Notes: generated by a model from the letters alone, not told the origin. A stretch of DNA of 64,000 nt from Bacillus_BU sp051233475 (GCF_051233475.1 NZ_JBKFGH010000004.1:186001-250000); one strand, 5' to 3'. Positions 1 to 9,756 are shown, counted from the first letter of the stretch. A program made the numbers and translations.

Positions 1-1
1 G

Positions 2-679
2 GTAATTTTTGGTTATATCATTCAATATGGAAAAGAGTATTCAAAAAGTGTATTACCGGACTATAAAAATTTAGAATTTAATAACAAGAAAAATTTTCGG
101 GATTTTGCCGTTTCATTAATTAGTAATGAGATGATCAATGCTCCCTGGAACAAAATTTACTTAACAAGGTATATAAAAGAAAATAAGATAATATTCCCAC
201 CAGATTTAAATATTGGAGAAGATTTAAAATTTAATTTGTCTGTTATAAGAGATATACAAAATGTAAAAATCTCAAATAAACCATTGGTTAATTATACGGT
301 TAAAAAAGGCGAGGGGTTAGTTTCAAAATTTCGGAAAAATCGGTTTGAATTAAGATATAGCCTTCTGATGGAATTAAAAGAGTTATTAACCTATTGGGAT
401 AAAATTTTTGAAAATCAAGCCATGATAAACCGGATGGTAATCCGTGATATTATGGCTTATTTTATGGATTTTTATAAAAGTAGCTGTTCGTTAACGTATA
501 ATGAAAAACTTAACAAAATTAACAATATCATATTAAGAAAAGATATCAGAGATGTATTAAATAAGAATCATTATGATGATATTTCGACCAGAGTTTTAGA
601 GCTTATTTTAAGAACTAATAATGCCAAATTAATATTATTAGCTGCGAAAATTTTAAGCATAAAGCGGGTAATAAAATGA
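2..679 (+). CDS. Glycosyltransferase family 2, C-terminal part (5' end outside window)
   Basis: The reading frame is open from base 2 with no start codon before an internal ATG at 131, so this is the C-terminal part of a gene that begins left of the window. It contains the APWNKIY and GEDLKFNL motifs that follow the GT-A catalytic core in many bacterial GT2 enzymes of capsule and exopolysaccharide clusters, and a helical tail. The stop overlaps the next start by four bases (ATGA), which suggests translational coupling. The nucleotide-binding domain is not visible, so donor sugar and linkage cannot be judged. It presumably adds one sugar to the lipid-linked repeat unit in the cytoplasm. Confidence 0.85.
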   Translation, partial: VIFGYIIQYGKEYSKSVLPDYKNLEFNNKKNFRDFAVSLISNEMINAPWNKIYLTRYIKENKIIFPPDLNIGEDLKFNLSVIRDIQNVKISNKPLVNYTVKKGEGLVSKFRKNRFELRYSLLMELKELLTYWDKIFENQAMINRMVIRDIMAYFMDFYKSSCSLTYNEKLNKINNIILRKDIRDVLNKNHYDDISTRVLELILRTNNAKLILLAAKILSIKRVIK

Positions 680-1680
680 AAATAAGTATAATAGTAGCAG
701 CTTATAATGTTGAAAAATATATTGAGAAATGTCTTAAATCGATCACTTCTCAAACCTTTAAAGAATTAGAAATTATTGTAGTGAATGATGGCTCCATCGA
801 TAGTACCCAAGAGATAATAAATAATATTGCATTAACTGATAAAAGAATCGTGATTATTAATAAACCCAATGGGGGACTTAGCTCCGCTAGAAATGCAGGC
901 TTAGATAAAGCTACTGGAGATTATATTGGTTTTATTGATGGTGATGATTATATAACTGAAGATCTGTATGAGAATCTTTTGGGAGAAATATTAAATAATA
1001 AATGTCAGATTGCAATGTGTGCTGTACTTAAAGTTTATTACGATTATTCAGAGCATGATGGTTTAGTAGTTGATTCAACAGTTCTTAATAGGAGAGAAGC
1101 CATTAAGGCTTTAATTGAAGAAAAGTACATCAAACATTATGCAGTAAACAAACTTTATCAAGCTCAACTATTTAAAAATGTAAGATATCCAGAGGGAAGA
1201 TTGTATGAGGATATATTTACCACCTATAAACTTTTTGCTGGAGCAAATAAAATAGCTTACTCTAATAAAATTGGTTATTACTATACTCAAAGACAAGGGA
1301 GTATATTGAGGTCAAAATTTAATATAAGGAAATTGGATTGTCTCCAAGCTTTTAGAGAGTTTAAAGTATATGTAGACGCTACCTTTCCTGAACTCAGTGG
1401 ACAATTATTATGGCGATTAAATTTATCATTAATTAATTCTTTATTAGATATGTTAAAGTCTGAGTCATTATATAGAAACTGTGAATTTAATGAAATGGGT
1501 TCAATATTAACGAAAGAAATAAGAAAAAATAGTCTTTTTTATCTTAAGAGTGCTAACATTCCAATGATTTATAGAATTCTAGCTGTCTTTACTTTTGGAG
1601 GTTACCCTTTTATGCGGACATTGTTTAAAACACCTTTTATAAAAAGTAAGATATTGAAAAGGTCGACGGAGCTATTATAG
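676..1680 (+). CDS. Glycosyltransferase family 2 (EpsJ/WfgS type)
   Basis: 334 aa. The N-terminus has the GT-A fold signature ISIIVAAYNVEKYIEKCL, then VVNDGSIDST and the metal-binding region FIDGDDYI (DxD-like) near residue 95. The second half carries the NKLY and YEDIFTTYKLF motifs typical of bacterial GT2 enzymes that build exopolysaccharide repeat units. It overlaps the preceding transferase gene by four bases and is followed after 12 bases by a GT4 gene with a GGAGGGTGAGAG ribosome site, so these genes are one operon. It is expected to act on the cytoplasmic face of the membrane on an undecaprenyl-linked acceptor. Sugar specificity cannot be read from sequence. Confidence 0.92.
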   Translation: MKISIIVAAYNVEKYIEKCLKSITSQTFKELEIIVVNDGSIDSTQEIINNIALTDKRIVIINKPNGGLSSARNAGLDKATGDYIGFIDGDDYITEDLYENLLGEILNNKCQIAMCAVLKVYYDYSEHDGLVVDSTVLNRREAIKALIEEKYIKHYAVNKLYQAQLFKNVRYPEGRLYEDIFTTYKLFAGANKIAYSNKIGYYYTQRQGSILRSKFNIRKLDCLQAFREFKVYVDATFPELSGQLLWRLNLSLINSLLDMLKSESLYRNCEFNEMGSILTKEIRKNSLFYLKSANIPMIYRILAVFTFGGYPFMRTLFKTPFIKSKILKRSTELL

Positions 1681-1692
1681 GAGGGTGAGAGT

Positions 1693-2841
1693 ATGAAAAA
1701 AATCCTATTTGTTATTGATAAAATGACTTTGGGTGGTGCTGAAAAACTACTAATTGATATTGTAAATAATCTTTCAAAAGATAAATATGAAATAACTGTT
1801 TTTAAATTATTTAACGGAGGAGAACTTGACAAACTAATAAATAAAAATGTAAAGCAAATTAGCTGGCTAAAAAAACAACATAAAGGTATTTACAGAGTAA
1901 TTAGATATTTTAACCCTGAGGAAATATATAAAAGAAATATAAAAGAAAAATTTGATATAGAAATCTCGTTTAAAACAGGTATGCCAGAAAAAATAGTGGC
2001 AGCTTCACCGAATAAAAGCTCAATTAAAATTGCATGGATCCATGGAGATATGGAGTACCAAAATTATGGTTTAGAAAGTCATAGAACTAAAGAGCTGCAA
2101 TTTAGGTGTTATTCGAAGTTTAACAAGATTATTATGGATTCGCAAAAATGTGAGAATAGCTTTAAAAAGGTAGTTGGGGATTTTTATAATTTTCATTTGA
2201 TATATAACGGTGTAGATTTGGAGAAGGTAAAGTTACTTTCAAGAGAAAATAAAGACATACCGTATAATCCCGAGAAAATTACCTTTTCAACCATTTCAAG
2301 GTTAAGCTATGAAAAAGGTATTGATAGGTTAGTTCTGGCAGTAGAAAAACTTGTAAATGAGTCGATAAATAATTTTGAGGTTTATATTATTGGCGGTGGA
2401 AGTATGAATAAACAGCTCCAAGAAATGATCCATGAGAAAAATTTGAACAATCATATATTTTTACTTGGTGCTAAACATAACCCGTATAAATATCTACCAG
2501 AAACTGATGCATTTATTCTTGCTTCAAGAACAGAGGCCTTATGCATTGCGATTATTGAAGCTATGACATTAAAAGTTCCAGTCATTTCAACAAAATGCGG
2601 AGGTCCTGAAGAAGTGTTAGGAGAATCTGAATTCGGAGTCCTTGTAGAAAATAGTGTTGAAGGTATATATAACGGAATGAAACAGTTTATTGAAAGAGAA
2701 ATTCAAATCAAAAATCTTTATTCAGATAAAGGAGCGCAAAGAAGTAAAGACTTCAGTGTTCAAGCAATGATATCGAATATAGAGGAGCTATTTGATAATG
2801 TCAGTAAGACCATTGATCAGCATCATTATGCCGATATATAA
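1693..2841 (+). CDS. Glycosyltransferase family 4
   Basis: 382 aa GT-B enzyme. The N-terminal LGGAEKLLIDIVNNL is the usual acceptor-domain start. The C-terminal donor-binding domain shows TISRLSYEKGIDRLV, the E-x7-E region EALCIAIIEAMTLKVPVIS and CGGPEEVL. It is a retaining enzyme by family membership and probably transfers a nucleotide-activated hexose or HexNAc to the growing repeat unit. The ribosome site GGAGGG lies at 1680-1685. Its 3' end overlaps the next glycosyltransferase gene by about 44 bp in a different frame, so the two are probably co-translated. Confidence 0.92.
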   Translation: MKKILFVIDKMTLGGAEKLLIDIVNNLSKDKYEITVFKLFNGGELDKLINKNVKQISWLKKQHKGIYRVIRYFNPEEIYKRNIKEKFDIEISFKTGMPEKIVAASPNKSSIKIAWIHGDMEYQNYGLESHRTKELQFRCYSKFNKIIMDSQKCENSFKKVVGDFYNFHLIYNGVDLEKVKLLSRENKDIPYNPEKITFSTISRLSYEKGIDRLVLAVEKLVNESINNFEVYIIGGGSMNKQLQEMIHEKNLNNHIFLLGAKHNPYKYLPETDAFILASRTEALCIAIIEAMTLKVPVISTKCGGPEEVLGESEFGVLVENSVEGIYNGMKQFIEREIQIKNLYSDKGAQRSKDFSVQAMISNIEELFDNVSKTIDQHHYADI

Positions 2842-3820
2842 TGCAGAGAAATATGTTTGTGAAACTATTAATAGTATCCTAAATCAATCATTTAATAATT
2901 TTGAAGTAATATTAGTAAACGATGGATCGGTGGATCGAAGTGGTCAAATTTGTGATGAATACTCAAAAAAAGATACTCGAATAAGAGTATTTCATATTGA
3001 AAATAACGGACCCGGCAATGCAAGAAATTATGGTATTTCCTTAGCAAAGGGTGAATATATACAGTTTGTTGACAGTGACGATGAATTAGCAAGGGATATG
3101 CTGGAGCAACTGATAAATTGTATAACTAATGAACCCTCCGATATTGTAGTTTGTGGCGTAAAGAAAATGAATTTTTTGAAACAAGAAACAATCCACTCCT
3201 TATCTACACGAGTCTCATTAGATAGGGATATTAAAAAAGATTTCATTAAATTGCTTAAGATGGGTCTTGCTTTTGCACCGTGGAATAAATTATATAAAAA
3301 AGAGATTATCGATAAATACAAAATAAAATTTAATAATGAATTACGTTTAGGTGAAGATGCGCTATTTAATATTGATTATTTTTCTAAGGCCAATAAAGTT
3401 TACATCTTCGAAAAGCCTTTATATATCTATTTTCAACGAACGTCCAGTTTGACAAATAAATATAATAATGAAAAAGAAAGAATACAGATATTATTATACA
3501 ATAAATTAATGGAATTTTTTGGTAAAGAGATAGACGCAAATATTATTAAAGAAGTAAATGCATATTATCTTATGGAGTTTAGTTATGTCATATATCAAAA
3601 TAGTATAGGGATAAAAAATATTGAAGATTTTACCCAAAAAGTTAAAGATACTAAGAGACTCATAAATAGTCCTGAATTTAAAGCTGTGAAAAAAAATAAT
3701 TATCCTTATAGTTTAATTCAACGTGTTGTATTAGTACTATGCAAACTTAAATGTGAGCCAGTACTATTGCTAATTCTCTATTTTCACAATAAATTAACTA
3801 GACCTCTATTTATGAAATAA
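2798..3820 (+). CDS. Glycosyltransferase family 2
   Basis: 340 aa. Motifs: LISIIMPIYNAEKYV, VNDGSVDRSG, FVDSDDELA (DxD), APWNKLY and GEDALFNIDYF. I chose ATG 2798 because AGAGGAG at 2781-2787 sits about 10 bases upstream; the frame also opens at a TTG at 2792, only 4 bases from that site. The start lies inside the end of the preceding GT4 gene. A hairpin with a U-tract overlaps the stop codon, so part of the transcript may end here. Its role is addition of one sugar to the exopolysaccharide repeat unit; substrate is unknown. Confidence 0.9.
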   Translation: MSVRPLISIIMPIYNAEKYVCETINSILNQSFNNFEVILVNDGSVDRSGQICDEYSKKDTRIRVFHIENNGPGNARNYGISLAKGEYIQFVDSDDELARDMLEQLINCITNEPSDIVVCGVKKMNFLKQETIHSLSTRVSLDRDIKKDFIKLLKMGLAFAPWNKLYKKEIIDKYKIKFNNELRLGEDALFNIDYFSKANKVYIFEKPLYIYFQRTSSLTNKYNNEKERIQILLYNKLMEFFGKEIDANIIKEVNAYYLMEFSYVIYQNSIGIKNIEDFTQKVKDTKRLINSPEFKAVKKNNYPYSLIQRVVLVLCKLKCEPVLLLILYFHNKLTRPLFMK

Positions 3821-3840
3821 TTCATATTAGAGGTTTTTTA
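3802..3840 (+). terminator. Intrinsic terminator or attenuator inside the EPS operon
   Basis: The arms ACCTCT (3802-3807) and AGAGGT (3829-3834), with a second stem ATGAA/TTCAT inside, are followed by a T-run to 3839. The hairpin overlaps the stop codon of the glycosyltransferase gene. The next gene starts about 80 bases downstream in the same direction, so partial read-through is likely. Confidence 0.6.
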
Positions 3841-3919
3841 TTTTCTCATTCTTAATGACTAATGGTGAAGAACAATACTCTTTCACATAAATTCAAAAAA
3901 GGTATTGGAGGCAGAATAG

Positions 3920-4930
3920 ATGCCAACAGTTATTTCAGTTATTATCCCAGTGTATAATGTTGAAAAATATTTAAGTATTTGCCTAAAGTCTGTTTTAGAA
4001 CAAACAATGGGTGATTTTGAAGTTTTACTTATAAATGATGGTTCAACAGATAATTCTGCTAATATATGTGAACATTACGCACAAATCGATAAGAGAGTAA
4101 AAGTTTTTCATACAAGTAACTCTGGACCAGGAAAAGCAAGAAATAAAGGTCTAAAAGAAGCATCGGGTAAATATATAATGTTTATTGATTCTGATGATTA
4201 TGTTGATCAGAACACTTTTAAAATAGCTTTAAATATAATGGAAAAAAATAATGTGGATTTGGTTATATATTCTTTTTATAAAATAAAGCTGAATGAAATA
4301 GAAAAAAGAGAGCTTAGTGAATGTTATTTTAAAGATCCGTTTAGTAAGGCTAGGTTTTTAGAAAAAATTTGGCTTGATGAAGAAATGTTAGCTTCTACGT
4401 GGAACAAAATATATAAGTTAGATGTTATTAAGAAAAACAGTATATCCTTCAATGAGGATTTTTTTATGGCAGAGGATTATCTATTCAACATTCAATACAT
4501 TGATACAATAGAGAAAGGAATTAGTATTAATTCTCCTTTATATCATTATATAAAACATGAAAATAGTGTAACAACTAGAGTTCTATACAACAAGTATTAT
4601 ATTGCTTTGACGGTTTATAAGGAATCCTTGAAGTTACTTAATAAGTATAATATTAAAGAAGAAAAGTATTTAAACAAGATACATAGTGAATATCTAACGG
4701 GTCTGTTAAGAGCTATGTATGAAACCACAAGGCATGGTTACAATGAAAACTTAATTGAAAAACTTAAAGAAATAAAAAAATGCATGAATGGAAAAGAAAC
4801 TAGAGAGCTATTATCAAATTCGCTTGATCTTTCAATGTATAATCGATTTGTAGCATTCTGTTTGAAGAATAAGCAAAGTATATTATATTACATAGCATTT
4901 AAAATACGTAATACAGCAAAGGGGTTCTAA
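3920..4930 (+). CDS. Glycosyltransferase family 2
   Basis: 336 aa with ISVIIPVYNVEKYL, INDGSTDNSA, FIDSDDYVD (DxD), STWNKIY and AEDYLFNIQYI. The layout is the same as in the upstream family 2 enzymes, so the first four complete or partial GT2 genes look like diverged paralogues. The ribosome site TTGGAGGCAGAATAG precedes ATG 3920. It is followed by about 130 bases without a gene before the pyruvyltransferase. Substrate cannot be assigned. Confidence 0.9.
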   Translation: MPTVISVIIPVYNVEKYLSICLKSVLEQTMGDFEVLLINDGSTDNSANICEHYAQIDKRVKVFHTSNSGPGKARNKGLKEASGKYIMFIDSDDYVDQNTFKIALNIMEKNNVDLVIYSFYKIKLNEIEKRELSECYFKDPFSKARFLEKIWLDEEMLASTWNKIYKLDVIKKNSISFNEDFFMAEDYLFNIQYIDTIEKGISINSPLYHYIKHENSVTTRVLYNKYYIALTVYKESLKLLNKYNIKEEKYLNKIHSEYLTGLLRAMYETTRHGYNENLIEKLKEIKKCMNGKETRELLSNSLDLSMYNRFVAFCLKNKQSILYYIAFKIRNTAKGF

Positions 4931-5060
4931 TATAGACCTTTTTCTAAACAAAATTAATCCAAGAATTCCTTTTAATAATTAGTAGGAACCGCACCTGCGA
5001 AATGATTTTTCTGAATATTAGATAAATATTGATTATTCAAATAATTATAAGGGGGATATT

Positions 5061-6164
5061 ATGAATACATTAATTAGACACATAAAACATTATATAAAGT
5101 ATGGTTTTCTTGGACCTTTTTTACAATATATTTCAAATGAAAAAAATCTAAACAAGTTGAAAAAAAATCATAATATAAAGAGAATTTTTGTAATGCAGAC
5201 TCCTCAACATGGGAATTTGGGGGATCATGGTATAGCATATGCTCAAAAGGATTTTTTACTAAAGAACATCAATGATTTTGAGTATATAGAAATTCCCTTT
5301 GAAGAAGTATTTAAAAAGGCGAGAACTATAAAGAAAATGATAACTTCTGAAGACTTAATAGTGATACATGGTGGGGGAAACATTGGTGATATGTATCTAT
5401 ATGAAGAGTTAACCAGAAGGTTTATTGTTAGTTACTTTAAAAACGTTAGAATTATTTCTTTCCCACAAACGATAAGCTTTAGTAACACTCTTCTTGGAAA
5501 GATTGCATTACTGGGTTCTAAGAGAGTTTACAGAAAAAACAAAAATTTTTTTATTGTTGCAAGAGAATCTAAATCATACGAAATAATGAAAAAAGAATTT
5601 GGGGAAGAAAAAGTGTTAATGACACCTGATATAGTACTTTCTTTAAATAAAAGGGGAGAAAATGATAGGAAAGGAATTGTTACTTGTTTAAGGAATGATG
5701 TAGAACAAAAGATTGATAATAGTTTTAAAAATGATTTGTTAAAACATCTTAAAGAAAAGTATCAAAATGTTAAAGTTTCAGATACAAGAGTAGACTATAG
5801 AATATTTATAAGTCAAAGAAATGAAGAGCTACAAATAATATGGGAAACATTCAGAAATGCAGAGGTTGTATTAACAGATAGATTACATGGCATGATTTTT
5901 TGTGCAATTACTGGGACTCCATGTATCGTGTTTAATAATTTTAATCATAAAATTGAATATAGTTACAAGAACTGGTTAAGTCATTTAGATTATATCAAGT
6001 TTACTCAAAGTGACAATATCGACTATATAATCGACTTAATTGAATCACTAAAGTGCAAAGGTAATTTGAATTTAACAGAAGGAATAAATTCTGGGAATTT
6101 TTCAACTCTGATACGTTTAATAAACAACTTAGCTTATTCCGAAAAGATAAAGGAAATAAGTTGA
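5061..6164 (+). CDS. Polysaccharide pyruvyl transferase family protein (EpsI/EpsO-like)
   Basis: 367 aa. TPQHGNLGDHGIAYAQ near the N-terminus, VIHGGGNIGDMY in the middle and TDRLHGMIFCAITGTPC near the C-terminus are the conserved blocks of the polysaccharide pyruvyl transferase family, related to B. subtilis EpsI and EpsO. Such enzymes use phosphoenolpyruvate to put a ketal-pyruvate group on a sugar of the repeat unit and so give the polymer negative charge. The ribosome site AAGGGGGATATT precedes the ATG. The family assignment is strong; the acceptor sugar is unknown. Confidence 0.88.
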   Translation: MNTLIRHIKHYIKYGFLGPFLQYISNEKNLNKLKKNHNIKRIFVMQTPQHGNLGDHGIAYAQKDFLLKNINDFEYIEIPFEEVFKKARTIKKMITSEDLIVIHGGGNIGDMYLYEELTRRFIVSYFKNVRIISFPQTISFSNTLLGKIALLGSKRVYRKNKNFFIVARESKSYEIMKKEFGEEKVLMTPDIVLSLNKRGENDRKGIVTCLRNDVEQKIDNSFKNDLLKHLKEKYQNVKVSDTRVDYRIFISQRNEELQIIWETFRNAEVVLTDRLHGMIFCAITGTPCIVFNNFNHKIEYSYKNWLSHLDYIKFTQSDNIDYIIDLIESLKCKGNLNLTEGINSGNFSTLIRLINNLAYSEKIKEIS

Positions 6165-6205
6165 ATTTGTTAAGTAAATACTGTTAAAGGTAAAAGGGAC
6201 AAAAA

Positions 6206-7756
6206 ATGAGAAGCGTTAATTCAATTAAAAATATATCCATTAGTATCGGAACACAATTAATTATCATTTTACTTGGTTTCATATCCAGGAAAGTATTTTT
6301 AGATAGCTTAGGGACTGAGTATCTGGGGTTAAATGGAGTCCTTACTAATATTTTATCTATGCTTGCATTAATAGAAAGTGGCATAGGAGCGAGTATCACT
6401 TATTTTTTATATAAACCATTAGCAGCAAATGATAAGCATAAAATAATCGCACTAATACAACTATATAAAAAAGCTTATAGAATATTGGCAGTTGCTATTC
6501 TCATCTTGAGTTTAGGCTTTTATCCTTTCTTAGATAATGTAATGAAGGGCGGAGAAGCGATATCATATATTAGCGCAGCATACTTTATTTTTGTAACTAA
6601 AAGTATGATTTCCTATTTTTTCGCACACAAAGTAGCATTAATAGTAGCTGACCAAAAGGAATATGTATTAACTCGAATAAATATTCTCTTTCATCTAATA
6701 TCCACTATTGTCAAAATAACGTTACTTGTATTAACAAAAAACTATTTACTCTTCTTATTAATAGAATTAGTAACAGTTTTTATACAATCTTTATTCAACA
6801 GTAGGATAGTAGAAAAAAGATATAGTTATATAAAAACAAAAGATCGGTATTCCATTGATAAAAAAGAAAAGGAAAGTCTAGTCCATAATGTAAAAGCATT
6901 ATTTTTGCACAATATAGGTTATTATGCTGTTTTTGGAACAGACAATCTTCTGATATCATCCTTTGTAGGAGTTGTTATTGTAGGGCTTTACTCTAATTAT
7001 ATAATGATCATTGGCCAGCTCGGGTCTCTTATATCTCCAATATTGGGAGGAATTACTGCGAGTATTGGAAATTTAATTTCTTTGGAAGATACCGAAAAAA
7101 AATTTTCTGTTTTTAAAGTAATTTATTTACTGAACTTTTGGTTTTATTCAGTTGGTGTAATTTTTTTATATAACATTTTAGAACCATTTATTAATTGGTG
7201 GCTTGGTTCAGGATACTTATTAGATTCACTTACTTTTACCATAATATTGATTAATTTTTATATAACAGGAATGAGAGCATCTATTATAACTTTTAAGCAA
7301 ACGGGAGGGATTTTTGTTCAGGATAAGTATATGCCTTTACTTGAAGCGGCAATAAATTTAGGAACATCATTATTATTAGTGAAATACTTTGGATTAGCAG
7401 GAATCTTTATAGGAACAACCATTAGTTCATTAAGCACTGTATTTTGGAATGCACCTCGTTTGGTTTTTAGGCATGTATTTAAAACCAGTGTGAGAACATA
7501 TTTTGAAAAATATTTTTTATATGCTTTGTTAACTTTAATAACATGCTATATAACAACTAAAATATGTAATTTTCTTGTGACAGAAACCAACCTTTTATCA
7601 CTTGTTGTTAAAGGTGTTATTTGTTTAATATTACCAAATGTTATTTATTTAGGTGTTTTTTATAAAAAAACTGAACTTCAATATGTAAAAAATATCTTAA
7701 AAAATTTAATTTCAATCTATAAAAAGAATAAGAAAACATCTCATTTGGTTGGCTAA
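6206..7756 (+). CDS. Wzx/EpsK-like polysaccharide flippase (MOP superfamily)
   Basis: 516 aa polytopic membrane protein with about 12 to 14 hydrophobic segments. The N-terminus has the typical NISISIGTQLIIILLGFISRKVFLD arrangement (residues 8-32 approximately) followed by LGTEYLGLNGVLTNIL, as in lipopolysaccharide/teichoic acid type exporters. It should flip undecaprenyl-linked repeat units across the membrane. It sits directly after the pyruvyltransferase and just before galE. A terminator hairpin begins within its last codons. Confidence 0.88.
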   Translation: MRSVNSIKNISISIGTQLIIILLGFISRKVFLDSLGTEYLGLNGVLTNILSMLALIESGIGASITYFLYKPLAANDKHKIIALIQLYKKAYRILAVAILILSLGFYPFLDNVMKGGEAISYISAAYFIFVTKSMISYFFAHKVALIVADQKEYVLTRINILFHLISTIVKITLLVLTKNYLLFLLIELVTVFIQSLFNSRIVEKRYSYIKTKDRYSIDKKEKESLVHNVKALFLHNIGYYAVFGTDNLLISSFVGVVIVGLYSNYIMIIGQLGSLISPILGGITASIGNLISLEDTEKKFSVFKVIYLLNFWFYSVGVIFLYNILEPFINWWLGSGYLLDSLTFTIILINFYITGMRASIITFKQTGGIFVQDKYMPLLEAAINLGTSLLLVKYFGLAGIFIGTTISSLSTVFWNAPRLVFRHVFKTSVRTYFEKYFLYALLTLITCYITTKICNFLVTETNLLSLVVKGVICLILPNVIYLGVFYKKTELQYVKNILKNLISIYKKNKKTSHLVG

Positions 7757-7769
7757 TGGGATGTTTTTT
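7735..7769 (+). terminator. Intrinsic terminator after the flippase gene
   Basis: A 10-bp stem AACATCTCAT / ATGGGATGTT (one G-U pair) is followed by TTTTTT at 7764-7769. It overlaps the end of the flippase gene and separates it from galE, which has its own strong ribosome site. Confidence 0.75.
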
Positions 7770-7844
7770 CTTTTAACACAAAAAATAATCAAGTCTTCTT
7801 AACTATGAATATAAATTAAGGAAAAACTAAGAGGGGATGAAGTT

Positions 7845-8876
7845 ATGAAAATCTTAATTACAGGTGGAGCAGGTTACATTGGAAGTCATACTTGTGTGGA
7901 ATTATTAAATTCAGGATATGAAATAATTGTAGTGGATAATCTTATGCATAGTAAATATGAAACGTTGAATCGAATTAGTCAAATAACAGGTAAGGATTTT
8001 AAATTTTATAAAGTAGATTTACTAAATCAAGATTCTTTAGAAGAAATATTTGTGGAAAATCAAATAGATGCTGTAATCCACTTTGCAGGATTAAAAGCAG
8101 TAGGTGAGTCTGTAACCTTACCACTTTTATATTACAAACAAAACATTACAGGCACCTTAAAATTATGTGAAGTAACGAGAAAATATGGTGTCAAAAAAAT
8201 TGTATTTAGTTCTTCTGCTACAGTATATGGAAAACCTGAATCTGTACCTATATCTGAAGATTTTTTACTAGGAGCAACAAATCCATATGGGCGTACTAAA
8301 CAGATTATTGAAGAAATCTTCCGTGATCTGAATATGTCTGACCCAGAGTGGAGTGTTGCTCTTTTGCGATATTTCAATCCAATAGGAGCTCATAAAAGCG
8401 GACTGATCGGCGAAGATCCAAATGGAATTCCAAACAATTTACTTCCATATATCTCACAAGTAGCTGTGGGGAAGCTTCGTGAACTAAAGGTTTTTGGAAA
8501 CGACTATCCCACAAAGGATGGAACTGGTGTTAGAGACTATATACATGTTGTAGATCTTGCTCTTGGGCATTTAAAAGCACTAGAAAGAGTATTAGGGTCG
8601 AAAGGTGTTGAAGCCTATAATCTTGGTACAGGAAAAGGTCTTAGTGTTTTAGAAGTGGTTGATGCATTTGAAAAGGTATCTGGAAAGAAAATCCCTTACC
8701 AAATTGCTGAACGCCGTCCCGGTGATATAGCAATATGTTATGCAAATCCGTTTAAGGCAAAAAATGATCTCGGATGGGTTGCGAGTCGAGGAATTGAAGA
8801 AATGTGCGAGGATTCGTGGCGATGGCAATCAAACAACCCAAATGGATATAAGGAAAAAGCAATCATATTTGATTAG
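7845..8876 (+). CDS. galE: UDP-glucose 4-epimerase
   Basis: 343 aa extended short-chain dehydrogenase. It has the NAD-binding GGAGYIGSHT near the N-terminus, SSSATVYG, the catalytic Tyr-x3-Lys in NPYGRTK, LRYFNPIGAH, and GVRDYIHVVDLA, all diagnostic of GalE. It interconverts UDP-glucose and UDP-galactose (or the GlcNAc/GalNAc pair) and supplies a donor for the neighbouring glycosyltransferases. Ribosome site AGAGGGGATGAAGTT. Length is normal for the family. Preceded by a terminator, so it may have its own promoter. Confidence 0.95.
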   Translation: MKILITGGAGYIGSHTCVELLNSGYEIIVVDNLMHSKYETLNRISQITGKDFKFYKVDLLNQDSLEEIFVENQIDAVIHFAGLKAVGESVTLPLLYYKQNITGTLKLCEVTRKYGVKKIVFSSSATVYGKPESVPISEDFLLGATNPYGRTKQIIEEIFRDLNMSDPEWSVALLRYFNPIGAHKSGLIGEDPNGIPNNLLPYISQVAVGKLRELKVFGNDYPTKDGTGVRDYIHVVDLALGHLKALERVLGSKGVEAYNLGTGKGLSVLEVVDAFEKVSGKKIPYQIAERRPGDIAICYANPFKAKNDLGWVASRGIEEMCEDSWRWQSNNPNGYKEKAIIFD

Positions 8877-8894
8877 TAATTAAGGAAGTAAATT

Positions 8895-9053
8895 ATGGAT
8901 ATTTCCAAGAAAATTACAAAGAATCAGTTTAAGGAAATATTATTATATGCTCTTGAAAAGGGGGAAGGAGCAGAAAATTTAGAGGTAAATGACCTAATAA
9001 ATGATATTAAACATCTAATTATTTCCACAATAAATAGTTCTAATAGGTCCTAA
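8895..9053 (+). CDS. Small hypothetical protein in EPS cluster (52 aa)
   Basis: An ATG start with an AAGGAAG ribosome site at 8882-8888 opens a 52-codon frame ending at TAA 9051-9053. The product starts MDISKKITKNQFKEILLYA, is charged and probably helical, has no membrane segment and no signal peptide, and is not a family I recognise. It lies between galE and the phosphoglycosyl transferase, with codon use like its AT-rich neighbours. A small accessory factor of the cluster is possible, but no function can be claimed. Confidence 0.5.
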   Translation: MDISKKITKNQFKEILLYALEKGEGAENLEVNDLINDIKHLIISTINSSNRS

Positions 9054-9082
9054 GGTAACATTATCGTAATTTAGGGAGGAGT

Positions 9083-9715
9083 ATGGGACTTATAATGAAA
9101 AGAATATTTGACTTAATTTTTTCTATTCTGTGTATAATTATTTTTTTACCAGTATTGTTATTGACTTCTTTCTTAATAAGAATAAAACTTGGTGCACCAA
9201 TTCTCTTTAAACAACAACGCCCCGGTTTAAATGGGAAGCTTTTTGCTCTTTATAAATTTCGTACAATGACAGATCAGCGAGATCAAAATGGAGAGTTATT
9301 ACCAGATTATTTACGACTAACTTCATTTGGTAAACTGGTAAGAAAATTAAGTCTAGATGAGTTTCCGCAGCTCTTTAATGTTATCAAAGGAGATATGAGT
9401 TTAATAGGGCCAAGGCCATTACTAAAAGAATATTTATTAATATATACGGAAGAACAAGCTAAACGTCATCATGTTCGGCCAGGAATTACAGGTTGGGCGC
9501 AGATAAATGGAAGAAATGCAATCACGTGGGAGGAGAAATTCAAACTAGACGTTTGGTATGTTGAAAATCAAAGTTTCATCCTAGATATAAAAATCTTAAT
9601 ATTAACAATTAAAAAAGTCCTCATTTCAGATGGAATTAGTAGCCACAATCATGTTACTATGCCGAAATTTGGTGAACATTCTTCTAAAAATCAACAAAAT
9701 AACACATCAATGTAA
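9083..9715 (+). CDS. epsL: Undecaprenyl-phosphate sugar phosphotransferase (EpsL/PglC-like)
   Basis: 210 aa monotopic phosphoglycosyl transferase of the bacterial sugar transferase family. One N-terminal hydrophobic segment (about residues 8-30) is followed by FKQQRPGLNGKLFALYKFRTM, with a DEFPQLFNVIKGDMSLIGPRP block and RPGITGWAQINGRN. It transfers a phosphosugar, in the EpsL/PglC group usually di-N-acetylbacillosamine phosphate, to undecaprenyl phosphate and so starts the repeat unit. The start is uncertain: GGGAGGA at 9074-9080 is very near ATG 9083 and rather far from the in-frame ATG 9095. It fits with the EpsN-like aminotransferase that follows. Confidence 0.9.
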   Translation: MGLIMKRIFDLIFSILCIIIFLPVLLLTSFLIRIKLGAPILFKQQRPGLNGKLFALYKFRTMTDQRDQNGELLPDYLRLTSFGKLVRKLSLDEFPQLFNVIKGDMSLIGPRPLLKEYLLIYTEEQAKRHHVRPGITGWAQINGRNAITWEEKFKLDVWYVENQSFILDIKILILTIKKVLISDGISSHNHVTMPKFGEHSSKNQQNNTSM

Positions 9716-9756
9716 ATACCGTTGCTGTATTTTCTTTAATTAGCTTTACGATATGA

